Shown one piece after another: positions 1-10,589 of a stretch of DNA of 64,000 nt. Under the pieces are notes generated by a model. It was given only the letters and a program-made list of their open reading frames with translations. It had not been told where the DNA came from and did not search any database. The position numbers were made by a program, and so were the translations under genes. How positions within the stretch are numbered: the first letter of the stretch is position 1; the number at the start of each line of letters is the position of its first letter. The stretch spans positions 124,001-188,000 of the forward strand of contig QAOA01006272.1 of assembly GCA_003255065.1 (NCBI GenBank), read 5' to 3'. Source of the DNA: Cercis canadensis (lineage: Eukaryota; Streptophyta; Magnoliopsida; Fabales; Fabaceae).

Positions 1-355
1 CCTTTAAAAGCAAGAGAGTGTTGCAAGTTCTTTTTTTGTTGAGCATTTGGGGGAGATATTAAATTTGATGTGGTAAAATTGAAAAAAAAATTAATACCAC
101 TTTGATTTTTTTTTTAGTAAAATAGATTTTTTTGTCCTTAAACTATTTTTCAGGACATTTTAGTGTTTAATTTATTTTTTATATTACTTTAATTCTTGAA
201 TAATTACATTGTCCGTCAAATCAATCATTCGTCACACAAAAAATGATGATTTAAAAGACTGATTTGGCGAACAAAGTGATCATTTTAGTAGTAAAATGAC
301 ACTACAAATAGATTAAAATTAAAGTTATATTTAAGAAATAATTCAAAAAAATAAT

Positions 356-1338
356 TTAACTCGTTTTTTTTTTGTCATAAATAAACAGGACTAGAGAAAA
401 TCTGGGGACAAGGGACACAAGATGTGTAATGTTACTTTGATTCATTGGGATATAGCTGGAAGTACCTGTACAACCACCGTGGAGGTATGGGTTTCCGTCA
501 TAGCCTTTGCTGCAGGTGCACATGTAGCCATGTCCGTTGGAGGAGTTGGAGCAGTCGCTGTTTTCCCGACATGCGTAACTATTGTTTTTCTGAGCTTGTT
601 GGCATGTCTGGTTCCCAATTGCCCAATCAAGCACCATCGGACTCATGTTGAATGGTAGTTTTGTAAGATGATTATGGGAAAATTTGTACCAGTCTCGTTG
701 GGCAACGAATGCATAGCTGCAGTTGTTGAAGTCCCATACTGCAGAATGGTTGAAGATGCTCCAAACTGCATATTCGATGTAATTTATGCTGTCAGAATAT
801 CTGCCTGGCAGCAACCGTTACCAGTGCAAAATCCCTCTGTCATATGGTGTGTAGTGTTGCAAAGTGACAAGCACCCTGTTATGTGACTGATCTCATTGGT
901 TTGATGGCGTTGTAGACCAAGTAATGCAACTGTGTCACAACCCACAGCTATAAATTTGTTTTCCGTGTTTGACACGGTGAACTCATCGTGCAAACGAAGA
1001 ACAGTGGAATCTTCGGCTTCTTGCCCACCCGAATAATTATAACAAACATGGGATACAGAGGCTTGTACGGTGATCTGATTCTTTTTGAGGGAAATGTCGG
1101 TTACTGTGATATTTTCGCCGGTGCCATATAGGTTGGCGCCATTACAGTGGAGTAGAAAGGAGGCGTCAAGGGAACAGTTTTGGGTGGTGCTAAATGGATA
1201 TGGGACTTGTAAATCCCCACACTCGCTACTGCTAGGGCACCCAGATGGAAGTTGCGCCACACCACCCACTGCTACGGCTGCTAATATCATCACCTCAACC
1301 AGTATAGTATTCATATTGCCCATGCACACCCTCATCAT
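356..1338 (-). pseudogene. Wall-associated receptor kinase-like gene, ectodomain exon, broken
   Basis: Reading leftward from 1338 the protein has a hydrophobic signal peptide, then a cysteine-rich galacturonan-binding (GUB_WAK) domain with the GCPSSSECGDLQVPYPF start, a C-rich segment with TGNGCCQ, then in another frame the AVWDFNNCSYAF block and an EGF-like repeat ending GYDGNPYLHGGC. That order is the usual first exon of WAK and WAK-like receptors, which bind pectin at the cell wall. One frame break lies near 800, just after GCCQ, so the exon cannot be read through. A usable splice donor (CAG/GTACTT) follows the EGF repeat near 470. No transmembrane or kinase exon is visible in the 355 bases to the left edge. 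It could be a true pseudogene or one base of sequence error in a live gene that continues outside the window. Confidence 0.8.
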
Positions 1339-1694
1339 CTACCTCACCTTCTATTAATCTCTCCAGGCTAGCTAGGATTTTTGTTGGTGAATGGGTGTGG
1401 AGTGATCACATCTATACATCCACACTTGATTTTATTGACATATATGCAAGAATGAAGATCCACGGTTTGTAATTTTCTTTCCCCATTTTTAGTCTTTTCT
1501 TCCATAAACTAGTATTAATTGTCAAAGAATCCAAAAATTGGAAAGAAAAGTATGTATATTTTGTTTTTGTGTATATTTAATTTTCCTACGCTTCAGGGAA
1601 GAAAATTTTAGTCAAGCAATTTGCCAATGTAGAATAATCACATATGTCAATGTCTATAGACTGTTCTTATCTTTGACTCGTCAATGCACTGTAT

Positions 1695-1821
1695 AAGACT
1701 GGTGTATGGTTATTCCACACACGAAAGTAAAGATCTAAGACTGGTGTATGGTTATTCCACAAACGAAAATAAAGATCTANCTGGTGTATGGTTATTTCAC
1801 AAACGAAAATAAAGATCTACA
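1695..1821. repeat. Three tandem copies of a 41-bp unit, one across an N join
   Basis: The unit begins CTGGTGTATGGTTATT and ends AAAGATCTA. Copies start near 1700, 1741 and 1781. The third follows the single N at 1780, so the real copy number may be two, with the third being the overlapping end of the next contig. The rest of 1341-2577 is AT-rich with no gene that I recognise. Confidence 0.75.
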
Positions 1822-2006
1822 CGGAGATAATGCAAAATCAGAGGATAGAACAATATATCTAATGAGCTAAGTAGTAATAAACATAAAAAGTAAAGAGACA
1901 CAACTAATATAACATTGACAGGCCTCAGCCTACAGCCACGAGTAATTTCCCCACCAAAACATTTACAACTATCCTATGCTCCCTGCTTCTTCCCATATCT
2001 AAGAGT

Positions 2007-2270
2007 TAATTATGTCATAAGCTCATAATTCATAATACAAGCGTGTATGTCATCTTTTTTTCTTTTTTTTAGTTAATACCATGAATATTTCTACTTTAAT
2101 TAGTCAATTGGATGTGAGACTAGTTTATCCTCTCCCAACAATGCTCTTATAGACTTCGAATAATTGACCATAACAAAAAATTAATTTACTACTAATTGAA
2201 CCAAATGCTTATTGTTAATTATGTCATAAGCTCATAATTCATAATACTAGCGTATATGTCATCTTGTTAT
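2007..2270. repeat. Direct repeat, about 55 bp, 209 bp apart
   Basis: The stretch starting TTAATTATGTCATAAGCTCA at 2007 returns at about 2216 with few changes. The 160 bases between show no recognisable element. Confidence 0.7.
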
Positions 2271-2577
2271 ACTATTTGGTTCTTAAGATTACATTTTGGT
2301 AAAAATATTCTAACAAGTTAAAATTAAAAAATAAAAATAAAAAGAGAATCAAGGTAAAAACATTTCCATTTATTTACAATGGGCACAAAAGACTTACTCT
2401 GAAAATGTGAAAGGAGCCGAACAAATGGGTGTCAATCTAATGCAAATAGCTAGCCTAAATAAGCTTTAATATCTCTCATTGGCCACTAGTTAGAAAATAA
2501 TGTTATTTGACTTCATAAAAGTAATCATAAAATATTATTTGGTCCTATCACGAAAGCATATGCCTCAGGGACATAAA

Positions 2578-2700
2578 TGTTGACTTGGAATAATACAACC
2601 ACGTTATTGATAAATTGCTCATTTTGGCATTTATCTACTATTTAGGACCTCTTCATGGCAACAACTATGATGATAACCTAGTTATTGAGAAAACAATGTC
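2578..2700 (-). pseudogene. WAK-like kinase scrap with an internal mini-inversion
   Basis: On the minus strand 2658-2578 encodes the kinase stretch (N)[14 protein letters not shown] after the MKRSK core, matching the kinase pseudogene at 14.9-15.0 kb almost base for base. From about 2655 to 2690 the same gene continues in the opposite direction: the plus strand reads [11 protein letters not shown], which in the intact order lies upstream of MKRSK on the minus strand. The junction sits at a shared CAACAAC string, consistent with a microhomology-mediated inversion. It is a dead fragment. Confidence 0.65.
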
Positions 2701-3020
2701 CCCTGAGGCTTCAAAGAAGACGAAGAACAGGAATCAGGGGATGAAGATGTGGGTCCCTCGAGAACAAATCTAGACGTGCCATGTGGGCTGGGGCGTGTTC
2801 TGTAAAGACACGTTGCCGGGCCCACGGCGTGTTAGGTGGGGTCCGTACTGTCCAAATCAATTTTCTTTTTTGAATTTTAAAAAACCACATTATTTACATA
2901 AATATGTTTTAATGTACAACAATTATGTAAAAAATTTCTAAAACTACAGTAACTAGGTCAAATTGCCATTTTCTTTGGTAAACTCGTATTAATCAAATAA
3001 TCCAAAAATAGGAAAGAAAT

Positions 3021-3273
3021 GTATGTGTCTATACTTAATAGCAAAGCCCAAACCACTTTTGGTCTATTTTGGTCAAATCACTAAAAGTATCACAATACCC
3101 TCCATGCCTTTATAAATATTGCTCAACATATAATATCACTTTCTTAGACTCTTTTCATTTATTGCTTCACTTATTCGAGACCGATTTAACTTGACATTCA
3201 AAGTCCGAGTATTTTTCACCTGACCCTTAGTTAACTTGTGTTACTCGCCCTCGACACATGCATCATTAGTATG
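3021..3273. mobile_element. 243-bp insertion with GTATG duplication, possibly a degraded Helitron
   Basis: The flanks join into a sequence that exists unfilled at about 1525-1590 (AATCCAAAAAT..GGAAAG..GTATGTATATTTTG). Here the same string is split after GTATG by 243 bases (3026-3268), and GTATG is repeated at 3269-3273. The insert begins TGTCTATACTTAATAG, close to the TCTATACT start of many plant Helitrons, and ends near ATTAGT, close to CTAGT. No clear 3' hairpin is kept, and a 5-bp duplication is not Helitron behaviour, so the class is uncertain. The insertion itself is well supported by the empty paralogous site. Confidence 0.55.
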
Positions 3274-3305
3274 TATATATTTTGTTTTTGTCTATATTTA
3301 ATTTT

Positions 3306-3560
3306 GAGTAAAATCTCTTTTTGGTCCTTAAAAAATGCTTATACTGTCACTTTAGTTCCTAATTTTTTTGTGCCAATTTAATCATTGAATTTATGTTCCA
3401 TCTGCCAATTTAGTCTTCCGTCTGGGTCTGTTAGTAAAGTTGGACGGAAATTTTCACGTGACACCTTAAGTACTATGTGGCACGTTAAAAAAATTTAAAA
3501 GAAAACCTTCTCTTTCTTTATCTCTCTCTCTGCCTCATCGCCCCACAAGCCACAGCACCC
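3306..3560. repeat. Mutator-type terminal repeat-like sequence before the transporter fragment
   Basis: It starts GAGTAAAATCTCTTTTTGGT and continues with the 'GTCC-TTAAA ... TTTAGT-CC ... CCGTC' style of long terminal repeat common in plant Mutator elements. The start resembles the GAGTAAAAC termini of the two MITEs at 31.8 and 33.0 kb. No matching inverted end was found to the right of the transporter fragment, so capture of that fragment by the element is only a possibility. Confidence 0.4.
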
Positions 3561-4109
3561 ATGCCCCTCCCTTTGCAACTCTTCCACTTTCTTAGCCGCA
3601 AGAACTTGCTCTTCCTTTCTTGCTTCACAATGTCTGCAACTTTTATTATCATTATATTCTCCTTTAATGTTTGGATTTACTCAACTTTGACATTCCTAAG
3701 TGGGTTTTACCGTTCATCTATTATAACATGTGCTCTGGTGTTAGTAGCAGAGAAAGTGAGCAAAAAATGGCGATTCCGAATAGGATTTGTTGTACTTCTC
3801 TGCTTCTCATTAGGGTTTCTATCCTTGCCTGATATAGCTTATGCCAGTAGAGGTTCCTCATGGAGGTTTCTTTACCTTTGGACTTCAATTCCTGCCATTT
3901 CCTACTCTATCTCTGCTTATTTTTTTGTTACCGAGTTTCCAAGGTGGCTTCTCATGAAAAGGGGACAAGAAGCAGCTTCTGCATTATCACGAAGTGCTCA
4001 AACAGAAGCTAGTGGAAACAAAATTTTGAGCCAGTTGAAAATGCTTTCAAAACCCAAGGCTACAGTTAACAATCTCTGCTCATCAATAAAAGCCTTGTTT
4101 AAGAAATGA
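3561..4109 (+). pseudogene. Organic cation/carnitine transporter fragment (OCT-like, MFS)
   Basis: The 182-residue frame matches the middle of plant organic cation/carnitine transporters: RKNLLFLSCFTMS, a transmembrane helix, NVWIYSTLTFLSGFYRSS, LVLVAEKVSKKWR, GFLSLPDIAYASRGSSWRFLYLWTSIP and the EFPRWLLMKRGQEAA loop. Full-length members have about 500 residues and twelve helices. This piece lacks the N-terminal helices with the large extracellular loop and stops just after the central loop. The first codons (MPLPLQLFHFLS) do not look like family sequence, so the upstream part has been replaced. It cannot make a whole transporter. It is probably a gene relic, possibly carried by the repeat just upstream. 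Confidence 0.75.
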
Positions 4110-5076
4110 TGGGCAACTCAAAGAATATTGGCAGTTATGGTGCTAGGTAATACGGTAATCGATTTTATTGCCATGATTGATTTTATTTTTCTCTTAAAAT
4201 TGACATATACAAATAGACAAGATATACATATTCTTTCTTGAGTTGAAAGATGATAAAATTAAGGGTTTTGCTATGTTAACGCCTCTCTCTATCATCATTC
4301 TTATCAGAAGTAATTTCTGTTTTCAAATTGACAGCGAAGCTCACAAAAAACTAATTGTCTAGTATGAGTCAAACTGTTATTTCCTTGTTAAAATGCATAA
4401 TTTAGGCTATACAGAAGGAAATGTATATGTGAAAACCCATGCCAAAACCTAACACCAAAACCCTTGCATAATTATGGACGTGGCTAAGTCTGACTCAGCA
4501 GGGGAAGTCTGGTTACTCTTTGCTCTAGCTAATGGATAGTGACAGAGGGGGTTAATGTTTAAATAAAACTTATCTAGCCAATGGGGATTGATTCATTTTA
4601 TAGGTGGAGCACATTTGGTAATGAAAAAAAAAAAAACCATTGAATGGCAATTACATTCGAACCTTGATTCTCAATAAGTAAGAATAAGCATTCCTACCTT
4701 GATAGGTGGGAACGGTAATTCTGTGCCTCTAGTAATGGGCCTAATATTTTCTTTTTCTAACTTGTCCTCATTAATTTTACAGAATGACATAAGCTACCGA
4801 ATAAATCTTACATAATATCACGCTCTAAATAAGGGGCATTTGTGTCTTTCTCTTGCCATTTGTTTTTTTTTTACGATACATGACAGCATACAAATTTAAA
4901 ACTTAAAGTCAACAATGTTTTATGTCTTCTCATTTGTAACTTCAACTTTATCTTTTATAAAGTAAAGTAAAATATTTTATCTTTTTTTTTTTTTTTTGTA
5001 CTTTTGACTTTAACTTAATTTGGGTTTGAACATGGTATCTATAAATTCTACGGATCTACATCATAGAAAATAGGTA
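4110..5076. other. Intergenic, nothing recognised
   Basis: AT-rich with several homopolymer tracts (poly-A near 4624, poly-T near 4982). No coding similarity, terminal repeats or RNA gene seen. Confidence 0.5.
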
Positions 5077-5310
5077 CTATATAATCTGCTCATATTTTTT
5101 CATACAATCTACTATTTTGACGAGTTCTTCCAAGCACCATTTAGAAGAAGCATAATCCTTAAAGAATATGATCAATGAAATATGTGTTTCTTCAATTGCT
5201 CTAAGAAGTGCTGGTGATATTTTATTTCCTTCCTTAAGCTTATAATCTGAGACGACTTCAATTTTCTTCTCATTTAATGCCATTCGCTACAATGAAGCAC
5301 ACACTGGAGT
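5077..5310 (-). pseudogene. TIR-domain fragment of a TIR-NBS-LRR resistance gene
   Basis: The 68-residue frame reads ALNEKKIEVVSDYKLKEG, ISPALLRAIEETHISLIIF, then KDYASSKWCLEELVKI, the middle of a plant TIR domain (alpha-A to alpha-C, with the conserved SKWCLEELVKI block). The start of the domain (the DVFLSFRGEDTR region) is not visible upstream, and the frame stops after YEQII where the family continues with PIFY. No NB-ARC or LRR follows. It is a remnant of a TNL immune receptor. Confidence 0.75.
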
Positions 5311-6073
5311 ATTAAATTGTCTATATATCGATCTGAAACAAGATGATAAGAAAAATGAGGAACATAATAAAATGTATTGTCTATACTAGCTGGCAGCCAA
5401 TTCAAACTATCACATTCTGTTTTTGCATTTTGAGTCAATACATTGACTTTGCCCTCACTTAATCGGATTCAGCATCATTCATTCATGCACATGCACTTTC
5501 GTGACTGTATACTGTTATACTCAACATAGAAAAAAAAACACAAGTTGAATGAAATAAATGAAGCAGATAAGGGCCAAGACCTAAACTTCTTGGTGGCCTT
5601 CCCATGAGAAGGAGATTTTCCTCAGTGTACAAAATTTTATCAAATAAATTAACGGATAGAAATTTGTGCCTAGAAGAGAATCAGTGGTTACTAAAATAAG
5701 CTTATGTGTCCGATTCATAAGTAAATATTTAGTACCACAAAAGAAGAAGAGACAATATCTTCTATTTCCCCTCAATTGGATGCTGGTGATGAGTTTGCTT
5801 GCCCAGGAATTTAACTGCTAATTTGATGCCTCATAATTATTTTGGAGCAAGAGGTTATAATGCTTAACTTCCTTCCTTCCCCTCTTTCCTTTTTCCTTGT
5901 TTCATGTTAATGGTAATAAGCAAAATTTTTGTCCAAGATTCAGAAGCACAACATGGTCAAGATTGAACCCTTCACTTCAAGTTAACCATAATTTATGGAC
6001 TAGTAATACATTTATTATTCTAAATAGTATGAAATTTGTACATGCAATTACACCACCAAATGATAATCAAATT
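5311..6073. other. Intergenic, nothing recognised
   Basis: No convincing gene on either strand. It is the 3' flank of the minus-strand BIR-like gene, and short open frames here show no family features. Confidence 0.4.
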
Positions 6074-8173
6074 TCAACAAACACATTCTATTTCGTTGTT
6101 GTATGTCACCTGAACAGGATAAATCTTTGAAAGCTTCAGCCTCTGGGAATCATGCCTGGCTCCATAACCATACCCCTCCGACATGCTTCTTATTGTTTTG
6201 TATACATCAACCATCTTTGGTCTTTCGTCTAAAGCTGGTTTAACACAGTCACATGCAACTTCAAGGAGACGAATGACTTTATCATCATATCCTTCCTCAA
6301 TGATAGATTTGTCAATGACATCATAAAAATCAGAAGGACTAGTAAACATGTTGCTACTAATACATTTCAGCAAAGAGGCATCAACACTGCCAGAAGAATC
6401 AGCAGTTAAATTTAATCTTTTTCCTGTTATCATCTCAAAAAGCACTATTCCAAAGTCATACACATCTTTCTCAACAGAACCCTTCTCTCCAAGTCCATTG
6501 ATCAGAAACAATTTCATCCTCATATGATCCTCTACACTCTGGTTGATGAATTTTGCCTTTCCAAAATTGGAAATTTTGGGCTCAAAATTTGCATCCAGTA
6601 ACACACAGTCTGATCTGAGATTGAGATGCACTATCTTGCATTTTTTGTGCAGCCAAGATAAGCCTCTTGCTAGCCCAAGTGCAATATGAACCCTTATAGG
6701 CCACTCCATTATGATAACCTCAGGTCCTTCAGGATGTAACCAATCATGGAGTCTTCCATTTGACATGTATTTATACACCAGAATCCTTTCCTTTTTCTCT
6801 ATACAAAATCCGAACAGAGGAACTATGTTTCGGTGCTTGTGTCTCCCCGGAATCATTGTTTCTAATAGGAACTCCCTTTTGTAGAGCTGATCATCATATA
6901 GCCTCTTGATTGCTAGGAAACCATTATTTGGTAGCTTTGCTTTGTACATAATACCTGTCACTCCCAACCCTATAATGTTGTCGACCTTAAATGTATCGGT
7001 TGCCTTACAGAGTTCTATGAAGCTCATTTTAGAAATCAATCTTTCCAACAATCTTGAGAGCTGTGGATAAAATGTCACAAATCACTATGCATTAGTAACA
7101 ATTGACAGCAAAATTTTGCAAGTAATATGATCTTTTAAAACAAGATTATCTGGGTATTGGACTAATTTGTCCAAATATCCTACCACAAAACAACTACATG
7201 ACAACCAGGAAGTAATTAAGAACATTAAAAATGCTAATGCACAAGTGTTAAAGAACAAATATTTGCAATCACACAAGGGGGGAGAGAAAGAAAGAACCTC
7301 TTTGCCTTCTTCCTCCTGCAATGCCAGTGGTAACAATTCGGCTACTTTCCTGGTTCCCTTTCGATTGTTCTGCTTCTTTCTTATGATGGAAGATCTGGCA
7401 TTTCTCCTTCTCCTCTTCATTTCTTTCCAAGGCACACAATAGTACATAAAAGGAACTATGACAGAACTTGAGAAACAAACATAACCAATAACAAAACTAT
7501 ACCAAAATGATTGATCGAATTCTTTTTGGACACAAGGGTCCAGTATCCCTCCACATAGTCCACTATTATTGGCATAGTTCAAACTAACATCAACATTGCT
7601 TCCAAATTCAGGCACTGGCCCAGACAAAAAATTGTTGGCAACACTAAAGACCCTAATATGGGGAAGCAAACCAAGTTCTTGTGGGATTTGACCTGTTAAC
7701 TTGTTGCTATCAAGTCTAAGTATATCTAGGAACGAGAACTTGGAAAAACTCCTTGGAATATGACCAATGAAGTTGTTGTTTGAGAGATCAAGTGTGGACA
7801 AATAGGGCAGCCACTTTGATATATCAGATGGGATTTGTCCTGAAAGCTGGTTGAATGAGAGATCCAGAATCTCCAAAGATGAGCAATTTTCTATGCCGGG
7901 AGGAAGCTGGCCCCTCAGCCTCTCACCCGGTAGACGGATGCTTAAGACTCTATAATCATAAGGATTCAAGCATTCCACACCAGAAAATTCACATATGTAA
8001 CCTTTTCTGTTGTTGTTGAAATCCCAACTCAACAAATGATTAAATGGGTCTTCGAATGAATCCTTGATGGCTTTTAAGCAGTAGATATCACTCTCCAAAC
8101 CATGACCTGCCCTATAGAGACAAAACCATGACCACAAGAAGGAATGGATAAAATAAGCACTAAAAGTTTTCAT
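6074..8173 (-). CDS. BIR-type LRR receptor-like pseudokinase, two exons
   Basis: Exon 1 runs 8173-7298 and exon 2 7060-6074. The donor AAAGAG/GTTCTT and acceptor CACAG/CTCTC join in phase 0, giving about 620 residues, the usual length of BIR1/At5g48380-like proteins. In order: signal peptide, LRR cap (ESDIYCLKAIKDSFEDP, W..GYICEFSGVEC), four to five LRRs, GLCGG, a transmembrane helix, a basic stop-transfer (KRRRR), and a kinase domain. The ATP lysine is kept (AIKRL), but the HRD motif reads HLN and DFG reads NFG, so catalysis is unlikely. BIR proteins are plasma-membrane regulators of BAK1-dependent immunity and several are pseudokinases. The start is a choice: Met at 8173 gives the shortest signal peptide, and Met at 8209 would add 12 residues. 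Both exons are free of stops, and this looks like a live gene. Confidence 0.82.
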
Positions 8174-8350
8174 GTTAGGGACCATTTGCATGCAAGAATT
8201 TGCAGACAAGATTACTTATACACATAAATGGGTACAGAGAGTACAAATTGAAACACAGTGAATTAATAGCTTTTTAGATTCAAAGGTTTTTTGCATCTAT
8301 TGAACTCACAAAGCTGAAAGATTTAAGAGATACAGTAAAAACAGGTAGGC

Positions 8351-8569
8351 AGGAATCTTGGACCCTGTACCAACAAGCGTGTAGATCAGCTGGTAAGGGG
8401 TTGTTCTAGCTTAACCAAGGGTCTCGGGTTCGAGCCCTTGGGAATGCAGCTGCGTTTGTTGGGAGAGCTTTACCGCCCTTGTGGTCTTTCCCGGCTCGAA
8501 ACCGGATTAGTCGGGCGAAGCCCGGACACCGGTGGGTAACCAAAAAAAAAAAGGAATCTTGGACCCTGT
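8351..8569 (+). mobile_element. tRNA-derived SINE with 18-bp target duplication
   Basis: The insert is 8369-8551 (183 bp). Near its 5' end lies a pol III A box (TAGATCAGCTGG), followed about 35 bases later by a B box (GGGTTCGAGCCC). The body ends in an A-rich tail. The target AGGAATCTTGGACCCTGT occurs perfectly at 8351-8368 and 8552-8569. The perfect duplication and intact promoter boxes indicate a recent insertion. The same locus without the insert lies directly after the N at 8590. Confidence 0.93.
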
Positions 8570-8590
8570 TAGAGCCTATTACAATGAACN

Positions 8591-8658
8591 GATTTAAGAG
8601 ATACAGTAAAAACAGGTAGGCAGGAATCTTGGACCCTGTTAGAGCCTATTACAATGAA
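8591..8658. repeat. Empty-site allele of the SINE locus, after an N join
   Basis: From 8591 the sequence repeats 8320-8368 and then runs straight into the right flank found at 8570-8589, without the SINE and with a single AGGAATCTTGGACCCTGT. This is the pre-insertion state, most simply the other haplotype placed in series with the filled one. Confidence 0.88.
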
Positions 8659-8972
8659 CGAACTGAATTGCTTCGAAGCCATGCCATTCTAAATTTCTCA
8701 GTCAGTTCCGTTGATATAGGGCCATCAAAGACTTGCTAACAACTTTGGTTGACTTCGTCATTGCTTTCATTTTCTATTGCCAAAGGATAGATATGATGAA
8801 GATATCTATCGCAGTTTCCTAGAATTTCCTTTAATTTTGGCACATTCCAATCAATGACTTTTCAGGATTCTTGCATAGATAAACAATAATGTTCGTTATT
8901 AGTTTAATTATCAATGTGATTACCAATCTACACTACCAACGTGTAAAGCAAGGAAGCAAATAAAAAACAAGC

Positions 8973-10250
8973 AATCTATGATTAAGTCCATTGTAATAAC
9001 TCTTATAGTTTACAGGGCGACTTTGACACATGGATATATCCTTTCTTCTTTCATATTGGCCCCAATCAAAGGAGGCAGAATTTGAATAAAGAACAGATTT
9101 TGACTTAATTCCTCAAATAAGAATAAAGTTGATGTAGTGCAATAAAGGGGTCTAGTTAAAATTGAAGTGTTTCAAGAAAGTAGAAAACCATGCATTCATT
9201 ATAATGGTTCAAGAAGTGCAGATTTACTAAACTGGGAAGTGATCAGTGTTTCTATCATAACTTTGTCTAGAACAATATGATTATGCACGATTGGTGGCAT
9301 TAGAAAATAGACTTATTTATCTTTCCAACTTATAACTCGTGATCAAAGTCCAAACAAGTGGAGAGTTTTGAAGCTTTAAAGTGACGTCTTGATAGTTGTA
9401 TCATGGGAGTTGTAGTTTATTGTTATTAGTTATATGTATTTATTTTTCCATTTATGTTTCTCTGTGAAATGTGTTATTTGGAGCTTATAAATAACTTGTA
9501 TCAAATGAGGGAAAGCAAACTTGAACATAAGATAATTTGATAATAGAAGTCATCTATTTCTCTTTTGATCCAAACTTGGTGAAATAGAATTTAGCATCCC
9601 TTTTATGTTCTTCGTTTCCCTTATTTCTTCCCTCGTCAAAAGTCTTCAAGCTGAATTTGCTTTATATTAAAGGAATATGAGATAGTTGTAGTGGTCAAGA
9701 GTGTTTGGGTTCTACAAGGTTGAGATGGCAGAAAATTGGAATTGATTTGTTTCAAGTTTTTTTTATCCCCGTAAGAAGATGATGCTTAGAGGACATTGAT
9801 GTCTGTTTCTGGCTCCTTATCAGTTTTTTGTTGATGATGCTTTAGTAATATCAAGAACGCATTTTTAGAATATTGAATGTTGTCATCAATAAGAAAAAAC
9901 AACCATTATTCCATTTGTTTATTATTATCAAATATTATATACTTTATCAGCATACGTTAGCCTATTATAAGTATGTATTATTATGATTTAATATAAGACA
10001 TGCTATGTAAATGTATCTGCCGTGTGTCGCACGGCTTGGCACTAGTAATCTATGATTACGTCCAATGTAATAACTATCGTAGTTTACATGGCGACTTTGA
10101 CACATGGATATATCCCTTCTTCTTTCATATTGGCCCCAATCAAAGGAGGCAGAATTTGAATAAAGAATAGATTTTCACTTAATTCCTCAAATAAGAATAA
10201 AGTCTTCTAGTTGAATTTACTTTATAATAAAGGAATATGAGATAGTTGTA
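8973..10250. repeat. Direct duplication: 8973-9690 and shortened copy 10047-10250
   Basis: Copy A begins AATCTATGATTA at 8973. Copy B begins with the same string at 10047, and both continue in parallel through AAAGGAGGCAGAATTTG to AATAAAGT. Copy B then jumps to the sequence found about 510 bases further on in copy A (CTTCAAGCTGAATTTGC-like, 9646). The jump point is an AAGT shared by both edges, so copy B has an internal deletion, or copy A an insertion. No gene is seen inside. Confidence 0.75.
10019..10046 (+). mobile_element. Helitron 3' terminus
   Basis: A perfect 6-bp stem GCCGTG/CACGGC with a 5-base loop (10019-10035) is followed by TTGGCA and CTAG-T at 10042-10046. A short GC hairpin a few bases before CTRR and a T target base is the defining Helitron 3' end. 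Copy B of the local duplication starts on the very next base. I could not find the matching TC 5' end, so the element's length is unknown. Confidence 0.65.
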
Positions 10251-10589
10251 AGCTCATATAATCTTTTAAATGATGATCCCATGCCTCACTGAGCCACAGA
10301 TTCATACTTGTGCTAGATCAGTGCATTTACTGATTTGAGCGTCGGGTTTACACATTTCTGTGTCTCCCTAAAATCCGCGTTTCAAAAACAATTTTTCACT
10401 TCAAGAACTGAGGCTAAAATACTCTCTTAACTGCTAGCAAGGAGCAACTAACCTATGTAGCACGGGTACAACTTTTAAATTTGGCATGGGTACAAAACGT
10501 CGATACAATATTTTAAAAAAAATAGGATACAGGTACGCCACATTAATTACTATAATAAAATACATTTTTTTTCCTTTCATTTTTTGAAA

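Noticed and set aside
422-886. Plus-strand frames of 60-90 codons over the first kilobase
   Set aside because: Antisense to the WAK ectodomain exon, which has clear family motifs on the minus strand.
1695-1821. CRISPR array from regularly spaced units
   Set aside because: The units are contiguous 41-bp tandem copies without variable spacers, in plant DNA, and one is produced by a contig join.
8369-8460. A tRNA gene, from the A and B boxes
   Set aside because: No acceptor stem or anticodon arm closes, and a poly(A) tail and target duplication mark it as a SINE.
8973-10250. LTR retrotransposon with the duplicated blocks as LTRs
   Set aside because: The two copies differ in internal structure, lack TG..CA ends, and no primer site, purine tract or coding domain lies between them.
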